In this document: piece by piece, positions 1-10,792 of the stretch
Numbering within the stretch: the first letter of the stretch is position 1
Layout of the letters: every line of letters starts with the position of its first letter
NCBI GenBank assembly: GCA_001655205.1
Contig: LPNZ01010942.1
Coordinates: 1 to 21,083, forward strand
Origin: Lenisia limosa
Lineage: Eukaryota; Breviatea
Direction of reading: 5' to 3'
Length of the DNA: 21,083 bases
Made by a program: the position numbers and the translations under genes
The notes under the pieces: generated by a model
The model's input: the letters and a program-made list of their open reading frames with translations, nothing else
Told to the model about the DNA's origin: nothing
Database searches by the model: none

Positions 1-420
1 GAAACAAAAAAAGATCAAAAGACCCGCAAAAAAGACAGAGCTGGACAGAGCAGGGTCAGGGCAAGGGGGCAAGGTCAGGGGTGAGGAAGGAAACGGGGCT
101 GCGGTTACCGGCACGCACCGGCAATATTCCGAAAAAGGTCTTCCCGAAATACCCCTGGTGCCTTTCAGCCAAAAACCATGGACCGTCGTCTCCCTTCATA
201 AGTCAGATCAAAGATCGTTGGTTAAGACGTGTTCGAGCAGGGAAAAATAAGGAGTCTAGATTTTTGGAGTTGTCATATCACTGAGAGCACCCCCCTTCAC
301 CACCACCCCTACCTACAGCAGCTGCTTACCACCACCAACCAAAGAAGGGAAAGTTTGGGGATTACAGTGTCACTCACTCAACAACCTGCTCCCTTTTGCT
401 TTGTTCCCCACGCACAACCA
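1..420. other. Upstream region of the first gene, no gene seen
   Basis: This stretch has short open frames in several phases but no splice-bounded exon or family motif that I can support. The first part is purine-rich (GGGCAAGG-type runs). The section from about 280 to 420 is rich in CACC and CAAC, as a 5' untranslated or promoter region might be. The first convincing coding signal is the signal peptide starting at 421. It could also hold the 3' end of a gene lying off the left edge. Confidence 0.4.
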
Positions 421-3358
421 ATGTTCCCCATCCTATTGCTTATGTTGGTGGTAGCCAATGGCTTTATCCTGCAAAACCAAAATGGAATCCATTTTGATGA
501 TCTTCATGTGGCAAAGGTCACCTTCTCAGATGGGAGCGAGAGTAGGCAGCTATTGAGGATGCAAATAGTCAGACTATACTCGTTCTAGCACTGGGGGATG
601 ACTGATTGGGGAGTTTAATTATACATTCCATGAGGTGTTACCTACACCCCATGATACATTTCTAAGGAAGGTTCCCAGCCATGGATTATACTTGGTTATA
701 TATTTATCTATCAATGCTCCCCAAGATAGGTCTTCAGTCTTCGGACAGATAAATCCTTTATTATTCTTGTTATCTCTACTCTCAGACCAAATGGACACTT
801 TTTTTTTCACAATATTAAGTGCAAATACAACTATATAGTACATATGTTTATAGTCTTTGGGTTATTTCGTCTTGATAATACTTTACAGTTTCAACAAGGC
901 CACATAATGAGACGGAAATTGCCGAAATTGCACTGGTCACACACAAGCAAAGTATGATAAGGGACCAATTCCCCTTTGTGGCAGTGATGCCAAAGATTCT
1001 GTTTTCTTATTTTTCAACATAGTAGTATATGATAATAAATATCAGAGGATTTTGGGCATTATTTGAAGGATTGGTTGTTTAGTAGTATTAAAGTTCCTAT
1101 TCAGATCGCCTGGTGACGCCGATGCGACAAGATTTGGAAATGTCGATGATGGGCGGTTCCCTCTCTGGCTGGGCTCTCCCTTCTTCTTATTGCAGTTACG
1201 CACCTTCAGAAGCAGTGGGTGGGACATCGTTAAAGACTTAATCGATAAATTCGATGCATGTTTTTGGAATGAAACCCCCACCCATCACAAGAGAAATTGG
1301 CAATCCGGCGCTCAGGTCACGAACTGAGCCACATTCCTGTGAGCTTCACTGATTTGGAACTTTTTCTGAACCTTGAATCTCTTCATTTTGATATCAGGAG
1401 CATCGTAGTTGATATAACCGTTTTATATTGAACGCACTAAACTCTTTCATAGCTTTTAGATTTTTTCTTACCCACATCTTCGAGTATGTCGAATATTAAA
1501 TAACAATTTTGTAAATTGATTCATTATCGTAGATCACCCCCTACACTAACACCAAATTCTCTTCTTGATAATCGTTGTGATGAATTAAAACGATCAATAA
1601 GAAACGCTCAAAAACACACACATGGCCCCATGGTCTATAACACATGCAACTGAAGGGGGTTGTCGAATAGTCGCGGGCCTGTTCGGGTTCAAGGGACACC
1701 GGTTGAGTACCGGTTGCCAAATTCTCTACCATGTGGATTCAGTGAATGTCCCTTTAATGGTCCAGGTTTTGAGCGGAGATAGTGTGAAAAGCAGATCTGC
1801 TGAAGGTACTGACCCACAATTTTGAGCTCTATTTGTTTCATCCACTGTATTGTGTTGGCTATACTTGCTCAGAACAATTAATAACATGCAAGGGTTTCCT
1901 TCAGGGGAAAACAGACTGTTTTTGAAAAACATTTTGTTTTACCCCCCTAAAGGAAACCCTTGCGTTATTGACCCAACCTACATGTACATATCATATATGT
2001 TTTGACGTAACAGTTCGTGACCTCCTGAAGTTGATGGGGAGGGACACGATGCATTTACTCCGGTCCTTCACGGTTGGTTACAAGGAGATAGGAATAATAA
2101 ATGACTACTTCACATTATGAGTATTATCCAAATGAGTTTGGTCAAGGTGTTGATATGATATAGTTTATCTTTTCTTCTTAGAGTATTGCATAACATTTCC
2201 AAAAGGAACTTGGTTTATTGTTTAGATTATGGAGGTCAATTGCACGAGGCCAACTAATACAACAAGCGCTATTGTCATGCCATACATCCAGGTATGTTAT
2301 TCACTCGAAGACCTTTTCCAAAGATTGTTTTTGTTGCTTTGTTACTTAAACGTTCACTTTTTTTTTGGTAACAATTGTTGAAATCATGTTTTTTTTTTAT
2401 AAATCAACTTTTATTGAGTCTTTTGGGTATGTCATCCCATTTTTAATTTATGAAATGTTATGATCAGGTCGGAGCTTATCTCGTTCAGTGTAGCTTTAAA
2501 CCTAACAGAATTTAGGTTCCTGTTTATGCAGGCTACAAAACAACCTACGGAGCGTTTGTGAAAATGCTGGAGGGCCAAGCGGGCTGTAGGGGGGGGGGGG
2601 NNNNNNNNNNNNNNNNNNNNNNNNNNNNNNNNNNNNNNNNNNNNNNNNNNNNNNNNNNNNNNNNNNNNNNNNNNNNNNNNNNNNNCGGCTACCTGGAAAA
2701 TGGAGTTCAAGACGAGTGGAAACTTGTCACGAAGCAGCGTCAATACGCGGGTCATGGATATGATCATTGCACCACGGGGCTAAATGCTGATTCCCCTTCG
2801 CTCACTGTATGTTTTTGCCTTGCGGAATATTTGACTTTGCCAGTTGCTTTGCGGTAATGTAAATCAAATACTTTATTATTTTACCTAGCCCACGTCTATT
2901 TGCTATTTGTCGTATTTTTCACTTTTCATGCTCAGATCAGTTTTGTATTCATATTATCTTTATTCAATTCGGGGCGTTGACAGGGTTTTTTTCAAAAGTC
3001 GGTTTCAAATTCTTGTCTTAGTAGTGTATTTAGGATACATAAAGCTCTATACTTAGAATTAAAAATTTTTTTACGTTTAATCCCTTTTTGAAGTCTATTT
3101 GTTGATTAATAAGAATTCTTAGGAGATATACTGGATAAAATGTTTCAAAGCATAAACAAGACAAAGGCAATAGAATTACCAAAAAAACCAAAGTTTTAAA
3201 CAACCGCATTTCCTTTAATTTACAGTGGTCAGAGTTTACCTAAATTTCCGTTGTTTCACTCCCCCTAGTTACGACTCAAGTTTGCACTTCCAATGGTGGT
3301 TCTGGCTGATATCTCCGAGCCGGAGGATTGGTGGTATTACCCAAGGGTGTCGGTCTAA
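421..3358 (+). CDS. Small secreted protein gene, multi-exon, partly resolved
   Basis: Function not recognised. The start is an ATG at 421 that opens a signal peptide (MFPILLLMLVVANGF), and the exon probably ends at 541 before gtaggc. Later pieces that look coding are 1656-1783 (contains GLFGFKGHRLSTG), 2226-2291 (66 nt, phase 0, IMEVNCTRPTNTT), an exon opening at 2532 that runs into a G run and a gap, 2686-2806 after the gap (GYLENGVQDEWKL), and the last exon 3269-3358 (LRLKFALPMVVLADIS, stop TAA). The join of the last two is in phase; the joins before 2532 are not settled. The first 40 or so residues resemble those of the - strand secreted protein at 12707-10793 (FI.Q....L.VA.V.F..G), and the 1656 exon resembles its fourth exon (LxGN/HxxxxxG). 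I take the two as possible distant paralogues. Confident in the signal peptide and the last two exons, not in the middle. Confidence 0.5.
1882..1969. repeat. Intronic stem-loop 1
   Basis: Left arm 1882-1907 and right arm 1944-1969 are reverse complements over about 24 positions, with a two-base bulge and one mismatch. The core is GCAAGGGTTTCCTT paired with AAGGAAACCCTTGC, around a 36-nt loop. It lies between probable exons of the + strand secreted-protein gene. It could be a small inverted-repeat element or an RNA hairpin. Confidence 0.7.
2601..2685. other. Assembly gap after a G run
   Basis: 85 N. A run of 12 G (2589-2600) sits at its left edge, immediately after a possible splice donor (GCT/gtaggg). 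The true gap length is unknown. Confidence 0.95.
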
Positions 3359-3798
3359 TGATATAATATCATTCTTTATTTATTATGTTTTGCAAAGAAA
3401 AATCTCATTCGGAGCTTGAGGTATTGATATAAACAAGTTTAGTATTCTCCCGAGTTTAAAGCGAAGTACTATCTAATACATACTTTGTCTTGCAATATTT
3501 GGTTAGAGAGCTTTTTGGAATTCATGACACAGACATTTAATCATTTAATTTTTTAATTTTGGGAAAGGACAGTGAAAGGGCATGTTGTGAATCAGTTGGG
3601 GAATCTGCAATCAGGAGCGAAATTCAGTTGATTTGCAGATTTGCAAGGGAGGGGCGGGGCAGAGGGGGCGTGGCAAACAGTTGTCAAGAGCAGATAAGTG
3701 GATAGAGGATAGAGTTCGCGTTAGAGTTTTTTTATTTGATAGATATTGTAATATTGTTGTATTGTTGTGAATTAATAGAGAGAGGAGGAGGTAGAAAA
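3359..3798. promoter_or_regulatory. Intergenic region upstream of the redox gene
   Basis: 440 bases between the stop of the first gene and the ATG at 3799 on the same strand. It is AT-rich to about 3560, then has a G-rich segment (GGGAGGGGCGGGGCAGAGGGGGCG at 3648-3671, GC-box-like), then is AT-rich again with GAGAGAGGAGGAGG just before the ATG. I infer the 3' end of the first gene and the promoter and leader of the next. Confidence 0.45.
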
Positions 3799-6700
3799 AT
3801 GAACAAGATAGGAATGTTTGTCTTCTTCCATGCTACAGCGCTCTTCCTTTCGCTCTTTTTCCCTGTTTCAATGGGCAAATGTCCGTTCGCCAACCTCATC
3901 AACAGCAGCGACCCTCATTCCATGTTCCACTCTCCTACCAGTCCCTCTCCCAACCATTTTGGGTCTGATATCGTGTCTGGAACCGCGAGGACGGTATGTG
4001 CAGGAAGGAGCTTTTAGTAACCGTATGATAAACATGAGATTTGAGAGGGTAAGTCATTTACGTGAGCTTGAGCATTTGGGGGTCTTTTTACAGCCAAGGT
4101 GAAGGACTTGGCGGAGCAGCGGAAGCAGTTGAGAGACCAGAGCAACTTGATTTGGCACCATGAGGAGATAGAAAGGTTTGCACTGAGGTTCCTCAAGATC
4201 AACGACAGTATTTTATTGTTAGCTCGGAGTAGAGAGCAAACAGGGATTTCGTTCTACTTTATTGTCCTCGTTTCTCTAAATGAACTTCAATCAATTTGAG
4301 TGGTTGTGGTTTATTTGGCTTTATAGATCCACTAATGGACCTTGAAAGAATCCAAAATAGCCATCAGAATCATAACAATTCAAAAGTAATTAACGTTACA
4401 TCTATCCAGCATAGTCAGTCCTTTTATTTCCCAGTTGGTACACGCTGTCTTGGGCTCTGGATGAGGAATGGCTCATGATCGAAGTCATTGCTGAAGCTGA
4501 GGGCTATATCGGCTTTGGAATTGGTGACGTCATGATGCAGTGTGCGGGGTGTTATTCAAAGGTAGAATGTTGGTAGCACTTTGTAGAGGAAGGGCTTTGT
4601 TTTTTCTCACCCGTCAGTAATTTGGATCTTGCAATGTGCATGTTCCCCCCACGAGCTGATGGTACGACTTGTGTATTTTTGTTGGTATTCTTGTTTCTCA
4701 TTATTATGTTCAGTCATATTCTAGAATAATAATTCAAACCGCATTCAGCTGCTGATAATCTTTATTTGTAGCATTCTGCCTTGACGGATGGGTGGATGGC
4801 ATGGAATTTGGCGTGTCCGATGTTGTCCTTGGAGGCTCGGATAATATACGAAACTGTTCCGCGTATGGGGGGGGGGGGATGNNNNNNNNNNNNNNNNNNN
4901 NNNNNNNNNNNNNNNNNNNNNNNNNNNNNNNNNNNNNNNCACAACCAAATTGTATGTTCACTCTTCAGTGCGGCGGATGATAAGTTGCTAATGTGCTCTT
5001 TCCGCCGCCCTATTGAGGCCTTTGATAAGTACGACCAGGTTTGTGGTGGGGGGACGCAAAAAGTTGTTGTTTAAAAGATAATAATTTGTCTAACACCCGA
5101 CAGCCAGTCAATGTTGATAGTCCAACCAAGGTGTCATACGCCATCGGAGGATTTGGCGAACAACACGGCTGTTTCGACCGAGGAATAGTTGACGTGGGCG
5201 GATACTATTTTAGCTTTTGTTTTTGTATTATGACGACAATGACAAAATGACCTTTAGAGCGATGTAAACCATTTAGATCAATTTTGGTGGAGACCACCCC
5301 GGTATTGATACTCATTCTTCGCTTTTACTTAGGAAGATTGCTATCACACTACACGGGTATGTTGCTGCAAGTTATTTTGCCCAAAAATGAATACTGTATA
5401 CCCTATTAAGTATTTGCTTCTTTTGCTGCATCGTGTTTCAATATATTGGATCTCACAACGGTAACCCATCTTTTGGGAAAACTGAACCTGAAAAAAGTTT
5501 TCAGCTCTGACTAGGACAGCCAAAACATTGATTGAAACTCACCCAGAAATCACTTTCCGAAGCAATCTTTTTTCTTCTCACAACTTAGAACGGTTATGAT
5601 TGCCACATGGGGCCTTTTCCTTTTACTTGGTGTTTATTCTGCTCGATTTGCGCGGCATACAACCTGGGGGTGTGAGGGTTATCTCTGAAATTTACAAAGT
5701 CTGTCGCGTTGAACTATTTGTAGAACAGTCAAATACGGTCATAATATGTAATCTGACACTTCAGGATCACTCTGCATAAGAACATCCAAGCCATTATGAC
5801 GTTTGGCACTCTCCCAATTACCGTAGTGATGGCTGTTATTCAAGTAGGGGAGGGGAATCGAAGATGTCAATATTCTTGCTTTTTTGGCACAAATTAATGT
5901 AATGGTATTTGTGTTACTCGTTTAGGAGAGAATGGGTCTTAGCTCGTCCACTCATGCTATTTTTGGTTACACCACGCTGATTATTTCGTGGACTGTTGGT
6001 ATGCTGGCTGACTGGTTATGTCGCCTGTTGATATGCTGGCTGACTGGTTATGTCATGGACCTGGCTGACTGGGGGAAGATACAGTAATTGGTTGTACCAG
6101 CATTGTCTCTTCAGTTTACAGGATCCAAATGTGGATGCTACTAACTTCTTAAGGATTCGGAGGCACCCTCTTGTCATTTTCCAAAAAAGCCAAAATTGCG
6201 GACATGATTTCTGAAGAGGTTTGTGTTTACCATCCGTGGGGTATCCAACTTTGCTGTCAAAGGGTCTCTCATCATTTTTTAGAAAGAGTTACCCCTGAAA
6301 AAAGGCATCAAAGTCAAGCTCGGGTGGGTTCCCAGCTTATCTGATCTTCTCACACCCACAATAGTCGTGCTGTGTCAGGCAGACATGCAACACTGCGGAT
6401 GTTCCATCGCTACGGTGGCGCTTCAGTCATGATCCTTGCTTTTGTCACTATTTATTTTGGCATCAGAGTGGGGGAGGGGTCACTACTTTGGTATACCCAG
6501 GAATATTGAACTTGTAGTAGTGTGTTTGAGTTCCACTTATGTGTCTTACCTCCTAGCACTGTCCAGATAACGTGTACCTCCAGTTACCTTGGTTGATGTG
6601 GGTAGTAGCCATCGTCGTTTGCTTCATGCTAGCCGAACTACAGAGGAAATCGTTGGTGAAGGGTCTAAGGCTTGAGAGGGTGATTCTCATTTCAATAGAT

Positions 6701-9700
6701 ACCTTGCTTTTCCCATTATGTGTGGACACAGTGAATCTACTAATAACATGGTCCTTGACCCTTTTAGGTATCGTGGTTACCAAGCTGCTGACCCCTCAAA
6801 ATCTATATCCGACCACTCTTCTGCTTTAACTGTGCCTTCCTTCAACTCAACCACACATCCCAACTTATTCGGTCTGAGGAGTCTTGGCTGAGGGTATTCA
6901 TTGATACTACAATTCAAATAAATAAAAACATATATATATGTACATAACAAAAAAACATACGTCTGATGATTGGTTGTGTTTCTGATTCAAAACTATAGAA
7001 CACCTGGGGGTATCAACGGCCAAATTCAATCGTCAAGCTGGGGAGTTCCTGGAATCGAACATTCTTGAAGCAACATTGGTAGGCGTGATTGATATTGAAC
7101 AATAGATGATGGAGAAGACTGGTTACAAAATGATACATATGAGATCATTTTTTTGCAGTTCCTCAAATCGTTCATACATTTCCATTTACAATCGGAATGA
7201 ACTTACCCTGTAGTTATCAGCAGGCATCAAGAGGTTTTTGGTGGAAGTGCCACTGGAAAGAGGGGCGATCAAGGTTGTTCCTGGACAGCATTTCCTGATA
7301 CGGTAAATGGGCTTGCTTCTGCGTCTCAATGAATTAATCGCTCTTAATGCTCTTACGGGTTGTCTCAGAGTGGGAGAAGAAGGCAAAATGGCTGTAAGAC
7401 CGTACTCAGTGCGGAGTATCGATGCCGGCACCAAGCTTGAGTTCTTCATCAAGGTTGGTTTGAGAAATGTTTTGCAAGTGCTTCCGAACCAGATCGGCCT
7501 GATTCAGAAAGATGTACTGATAAACAGTCTGAGTGCTAGTATATCATATGTAAAGCTATAACCACAGCATAATAATATTGCATTATCTTTGCCTTATTTC
7601 CCCTAATACCTGAACTCAACAAATAGAATGTACCTGGTGGAGAAGTCTCACCCCAAATCTTTAATAAAGAGCCCAGTGACACCATTCAAATTGCAGGTGG
7701 GTGGGTGCAATAGTATCCTTTGTTCGACTTTGAAGAGCATTTGCTCTTAATATTTCTTGCTGGTTCCTATTCCGTCCTTTAACGAAAGCAATGACACTAT
7801 TTAGGTCCGCATGGACTTCCACCTTTCATTGATATCACAACCAGCAAGTCATTCTGTGAGTCGAGACATTTCATACTAAAAGACTTATACAAAGGATGGG
7901 TGCAGCTATCATACGATCAATCTGATATCCTCAATAAGCTATGTATTTGGGCAAATACAACTTGAATCCATTTCAATAAAAGCTATCAACCACAATCAGA
8001 ATGGATGTTTTTGACAGTCATAGGCTTCATAGGTGGCGGTACAGGCATGGTACCCCTGATATATTTGATTGAAACCTTGGTGAAAATGATGAAGAACGAA
8101 GGGTACTCGCAGAATGAGGGTGTTACACTCTCTGCCGCGGACTTTGACTTCACCTCCAGTTCGGGTGTTCTGCTACCTGCTTCGGTTACTACTCCAAGAA
8201 TGTAGGCATATCTTACTTGAGATGTGGAGTAAGACTTGAAAACTATCGATAATTATTAAGAATTTATCAAAAGTTTTTCACTCTTTATGGCAACGCGTAA
8301 CAGCCCCTTCAGAATTCAGATCAGAAGAGTACCCAAAAGGACAAAATTTCTCTTTACATTCTTTTTAGAATCGATATTTGCTCTTTTTTCTGGAGTAAAG
8401 CCTGATTTATTGATTAGATCGCCAGACCTCACACCATCCGCAGTCCCTCTCCTCAATGGACAAGTAGGTGACTTTCTTCTTTTAAAATAGAACCATTCAC
8501 AGTCTTGTTTTTAAGATGATACTTCTTCTTATTAATGTTTTTAGCGCGCTGAACCTTTGTATTTAGACAGTGAAAAAAGTTTGAAGGATATTGGTGTTTC
8601 AATTATCCTTTACCTTTAGCTTTTTTATTTACTTCTTTTGGGCTACTATTAGCCTTTCACTCCCTAGAAGCGGAGTTTGAGATAACTATTAACTACATTT
8701 GTCGGACCCGTGCAGATATGGTTATGCTCCCCATGCTATATGAGGTTGTTAAGACTGCGGGTCCTAAAATCAACATACACCTCCATCAGATCATCTCACA
8801 GGTATGTGGGTTGTTTTCCATTCGTCTTTGATCTTCAGCAAGCAATATGACATTCACTTGACAGGTTCCACGCTTCTCTTCCGCTCGTCCTTCTGTCCAC
8901 ACACTCATTTCCAATGTGGGGGGGGGNNNNNNNNNNNNNNNNNNNNNNNNNNNNNNNNNNNNNNNNNNNNNNNNNNNNNNNNNNNNNNNNNNNNNNNNNN
9001 TAGGTGAAAATTATTACACTATATTAATGATCAATGTTTGTTCTCTTGATATTGGTGATGATTACGTTGTTATGATCAAAGGTTCGTTCTATTGATATTG
9101 GTGATGATTACATTGTTATGATCAACGTTTGTTCTATTGATATTGGTGATGATTACGTTGTTATGATCAATGTTTGTTCTATTGATATTGGTGATGATTA
9201 CGTTGTTATTCGATATTATGTAAGATTTACAGTGACCGGGATAAGTCTTGACCGATTTTCATTGGGAAATTACATTGCAAATCGGCCAAGACTTATCCTG
9301 TTCACTGTACAAAAAAATAGAGAAGCAGCCCTTGAGATAGTTCATATCCTTTAATAGCGCAGATCGACTCCCTCCCGTCGTCTACGTACTTCCTGGTGGG
9401 AGGGCTTGGCTGAAGTGCAATGGATACTTCGAACTCATACAAGTAGAGAATAGGGAATAATGATACACGTAAAAGGACAGTATGGAGGACTTACATGGTG
9501 AAGGCCTATTTACCGTCCAGATCTGTGGCCCACCTGCAATGGAACTCGGACTCATGGCTGAACTTGCTTTATTAGGGTTTGTTTTTCTTTTTAAATTGTT
9601 TTTGAAGAAGCATTTGCCACTATTTAGATGACGTTTTGTGCACGGAATGTAATTAATTATGATTCCACACTCTGATTGCTTAGTTTTAACGTCCATCTTC

Positions 9701-10677
9701 TTGACGAGTCCACTTTGCCAACAAAAAGCCCAGTAGGGAGTTTCACTAGTGAATCTGCACTTACTTTAATATTAGGAGGCCCAAGAAAAACCTTGCTCCA
9801 TTACGACGCCCGCCTCCATGGATAAGTCAAAAAGTCGCCCAGGCTACTCCATGGAGCAAATTCGAGATTCAGTGAGTGGGGGTTGCGTTGTTTTGTTGAT
9901 TAATTCAATGTCTCACATTTATATAATGAAAGCCTTTTCATGCATTTTTACCGGTTTAGAAGGGGCTACTAATTGCGATCAACGGTCTTGTCTACGACCT
10001 TCAGTCATTTTCAGCCACCCATCCAGGCGGGGAAGGTGGGAAGTCACTTCAGCGAGGGCGTTAACTTCTCACCTGTTAGATATTCTTGAGGCCTACAAAG
10101 GACAGGATGCAACCGCTGCGTTTGCATCTGTTGGTCACTCTCAGGTTTGTGGATTTTGGGTTTTTTTCCTTACTTTGATTGTGTAGCACGCTATAATGCT
10201 AATGGAGCGCTATTGTGTCGGTATCCTAATGTAGTCTTTTATCCGATAAGGCGATGTTTTTTTCCAATGTGATATGATGTTTTGATACGAATTGGGCTGA
10301 CTTAGTACTGTATGTTAGACCTGTGGGTTGGTGCACCTTGTAATTCCTTCATTTTGTCAGTCTTGCACAATCCAGAGTCGATCAGTGAGATCAATTGGTC
10401 ACGGTGCTGAATTTTTTCAAAAGTAAGTAATTAGAATAGAATTGATTACTCTGATAGTTTGGATGGTCGACCCCAGGTGGCGGCTCAATCAGTCATCCAC
10501 CCAGAAACCCAAAGAGATAAACCCAAATCATCAAATCATTGCTTGGAGGCACATGGGCATTGATTACATTACATTGATAAGGCCACTCTCTACCTCACAG
10601 CGATCCAAACAGACTTCTTCCCTGAAGGCCCAAAATCCGTAACAGCTGAGAATGCGTATGGATACTCTGCGAAATAA
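3799..10677 (+). CDS. Multidomain redox protein: DOMON - cytochrome b561 - FAD/NAD reductase - cytochrome b5
   Basis: Probably a membrane protein that moves electrons from cytosolic NAD(P)H through FAD and heme b to an extracytoplasmic DOMON domain; role inferred from domains. The ATG at 3799 gives a signal peptide (MNKIGMFVFFHATALFLSLF). Exons I can place: 4435-4541, 4772 to the gap, 4969-5038, 5104-~5187 (DOMON); 5333-5356, 5589-5669, 5765-5843, 5926-5998, 6154-6218, 6283-6323, 6365-6467, 6557-6651 (b561); 6768-6880, 6999-7078 (linker); 7214-7302, 7369-7453, 7627-7696, 7805-7855 (FAD); 8024-8164, 8369-8463, 8545-8593, 8668-8801, 8865-8915, 9363-9395, 9521-9576, 9684-9732 (NAD); 9776-9871, 9960-10035, 10080-10144, 10361-10422, 10458-10476, 10582-10677 (b5 and tail). 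Phases agree across every junction from 5333 to the stop, apart from a gap in the intron at 8916-9362, which argues for one gene. The N-terminal region at 3994-4434 and the join near 5187 are unresolved. The stop is TAA at 10675. Confidence 0.8.
4435..5187 (+). other. DOMON domain exons
   Basis: The translation contains W.L....L.IEVIAEAEGYIGFGIGD, then GMEFGVSDVVLGGSD, then (after a gap) MCSFRRPIEAFDKYD, then VSYAIGGFGEQHGCFDRG. This order is typical of DOMON domains of the FRRS1/SDR2 kind: a beta strand with GfG, a D.v.g strand, an F.RPl..fD strand, and an AiG...HG close. DOMON domains bind heme or sugar and would lie outside the cytosol here, after the signal peptide. The specific heme-ligating residues were not assigned. 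The domain is interrupted by the gap at 4882-4939. Confidence 0.75.
4882..4939. other. Assembly gap after a G run
   Basis: 58 N, preceded by 12 G (4867-4878) plus ATG. The G run begins at the end of a DOMON exon (NCSAY), so part of the domain or its intron is missing. Confidence 0.95.
5333..6651 (+). other. Cytochrome b561 transmembrane domain exons
   Basis: Eight small exons join in phase. Hydrophobic helices carry the family's spaced histidines: LHGTVMIATWGLFLLLGVYSAR, LHKNIQAIMTF, STHAIFGYTTLIISW and FHRYGGASVMILAFVTIYFG. A last helix follows (WLMWVVAIVVCFMLAEL). Four His residues on four helices fit bis-His coordination of two hemes b, as known for cytochrome b561. The HG.vM.i.Wg...lGv..AR segment is the FRRS1-type first helix. 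The exon at 5333 is only 24 nt. Confidence 0.85.
5995..6072. repeat. 32-bp tandem repeat spanning a splice donor
   Basis: Unit 1 is 5995-6026 and unit 2 is 6027-6058, with 27 of 32 positions identical, and a partial third (CTGGCTGACTGG) follows. Unit 1 contains the exon/intron border GTTG/gtatgctgg at 5998/5999. Unit 2 carries GTTGatatgctgg, so the donor GT has become AT. Confidence 0.8.
7214..7855 (+). other. FAD-binding domain of the ferredoxin reductase type
   Basis: Four exons in phase give RFLVEVP...PGQHFLIR, then MAVRPYSV, then LEFFIK, then PGGEVSPQIF, then DTIQIAGPHG. These match, in order, the FAD_binding_6 landmarks of NADH-cytochrome b5 reductase and nitrate reductase: PGQh, the flavin-binding RPYS/T motif, a leflvK strand, the GxvS phosphate-binding turn, and GP.G. 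The domain should lie in the cytosol after the last b561 helix. Confidence 0.85.
8927..9000. other. Assembly gap after a G run
   Basis: 74 N, preceded by nine G (8918-8926). The G run starts three bases downstream of the exon border AAT/gtggg. Confidence 0.95.
9029..9209. repeat. 45-bp minisatellite, four copies
   Basis: Units are 9029-9073, 9074-9119 (46 bp), 9120-9164 and 9165-9209. The consensus begins GATCAATGTTTGTTCTATTG and ends GATGATTACGTTGTTAT, with only a few substitutions per unit. The array is intronic within the NAD domain, just left of stem-loop 2. One frame is open through it, but the flanking exons do not need it. Confidence 0.9.
9229..9308. repeat. Intronic stem-loop 2
   Basis: Arms 9229-9258 and 9279-9308 pair at 27 of 30 positions around a 20-nt loop. 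The core is GATAAGTCTTG on the left and CAAGACTTATC on the right. It lies in the intron between the NAD-domain exons ending at 8915 and starting at 9363. The size fits a small inverted-repeat element or a microRNA-precursor-like hairpin. Confidence 0.85.
9776..10677 (+). other. C-terminal cytochrome b5 domain and tail
   Basis: Exon 9776-9871 carries a linker and the b5 start (GYSMEQIRDS). Exon 9960-10035 gives LLIAINGLVYDLQSF and HPGGE. Exon 10080-10144 gives DILEAYKGQDATAAFASVGHSQ. HPGG and GHS hold the two axial heme histidines of the b5 fold. The tail exons (10361-10422, a 19-nt exon 10458-10476, and 10582-10677) join in phase and end ...ENAYGYSAK before TAA. In cytochrome b5 reductase fusions the b5 domain is usually N-terminal to the flavin module; here it is C-terminal. 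Confidence 0.85.
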
Positions 10678-10792
10678 AAGTACGATTTACTATTTGATAT
10701 GTTTATTGTTGGAAACATAAATGGAACTGATGCAGAACCACAAACACCCACCTGTGGAAGACAGTGTAATAGATTTTGAAGTGTAATACGCC
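10678..10792. other. Short convergent intergenic spacer
   Basis: 115 bases separate the stop of the + strand redox gene from the stop of the - strand secreted-protein gene. AAATAAAAG overlaps the + strand stop codon and resembles a polyadenylation signal. The two transcripts' 3' ends probably overlap. Confidence 0.5.

Larger units (their letters stand above)
8024..9732 (+). other. NAD(P)-binding domain exons
   Basis: The first exon reads CFIGGGTGMVPLIYLIETL, the classical GGGTG nucleotide-binding loop. Later exons give LFSGVKPDLLI, INYICRTRADMVM, STYFL/ICGPPAMELGLMAELALLG and FNVHLLDES. The CGPPAM motif is the C-terminal NADH-contact signature of this reductase family. The family usually has a tighter GGGTG to CGPP distance; this protein has extra length between them. 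A gap and a repeat-bearing intron (8916-9362) lie inside the domain, so a further exon could be hidden there. Confidence 0.8.

Noticed and set aside
1042-1314. Open frames on both strands
   Set aside because: The + frame (GDADATRFGNVDDG...) and the - frame are both open. An acceptor-like TTCTTCTTATTGCAG at 1184-1198 suggests an exon on the + strand, but I could not join it in phase to the flanking exons of the first gene.
3994-4042. A continuation exon ending in the strong donor GAGAGG/gtaagt at 4049
   Set aside because: It is open only in a different frame from the signal peptide exon; joining them would need an intron of about 30 nt. It could be alternative splicing, so it was left out of the model.
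9029-9209. Direct repeats considered as a CRISPR array
   Set aside because: The copies are contiguous with no spacers and lie in a eukaryotic intron; this is a minisatellite.
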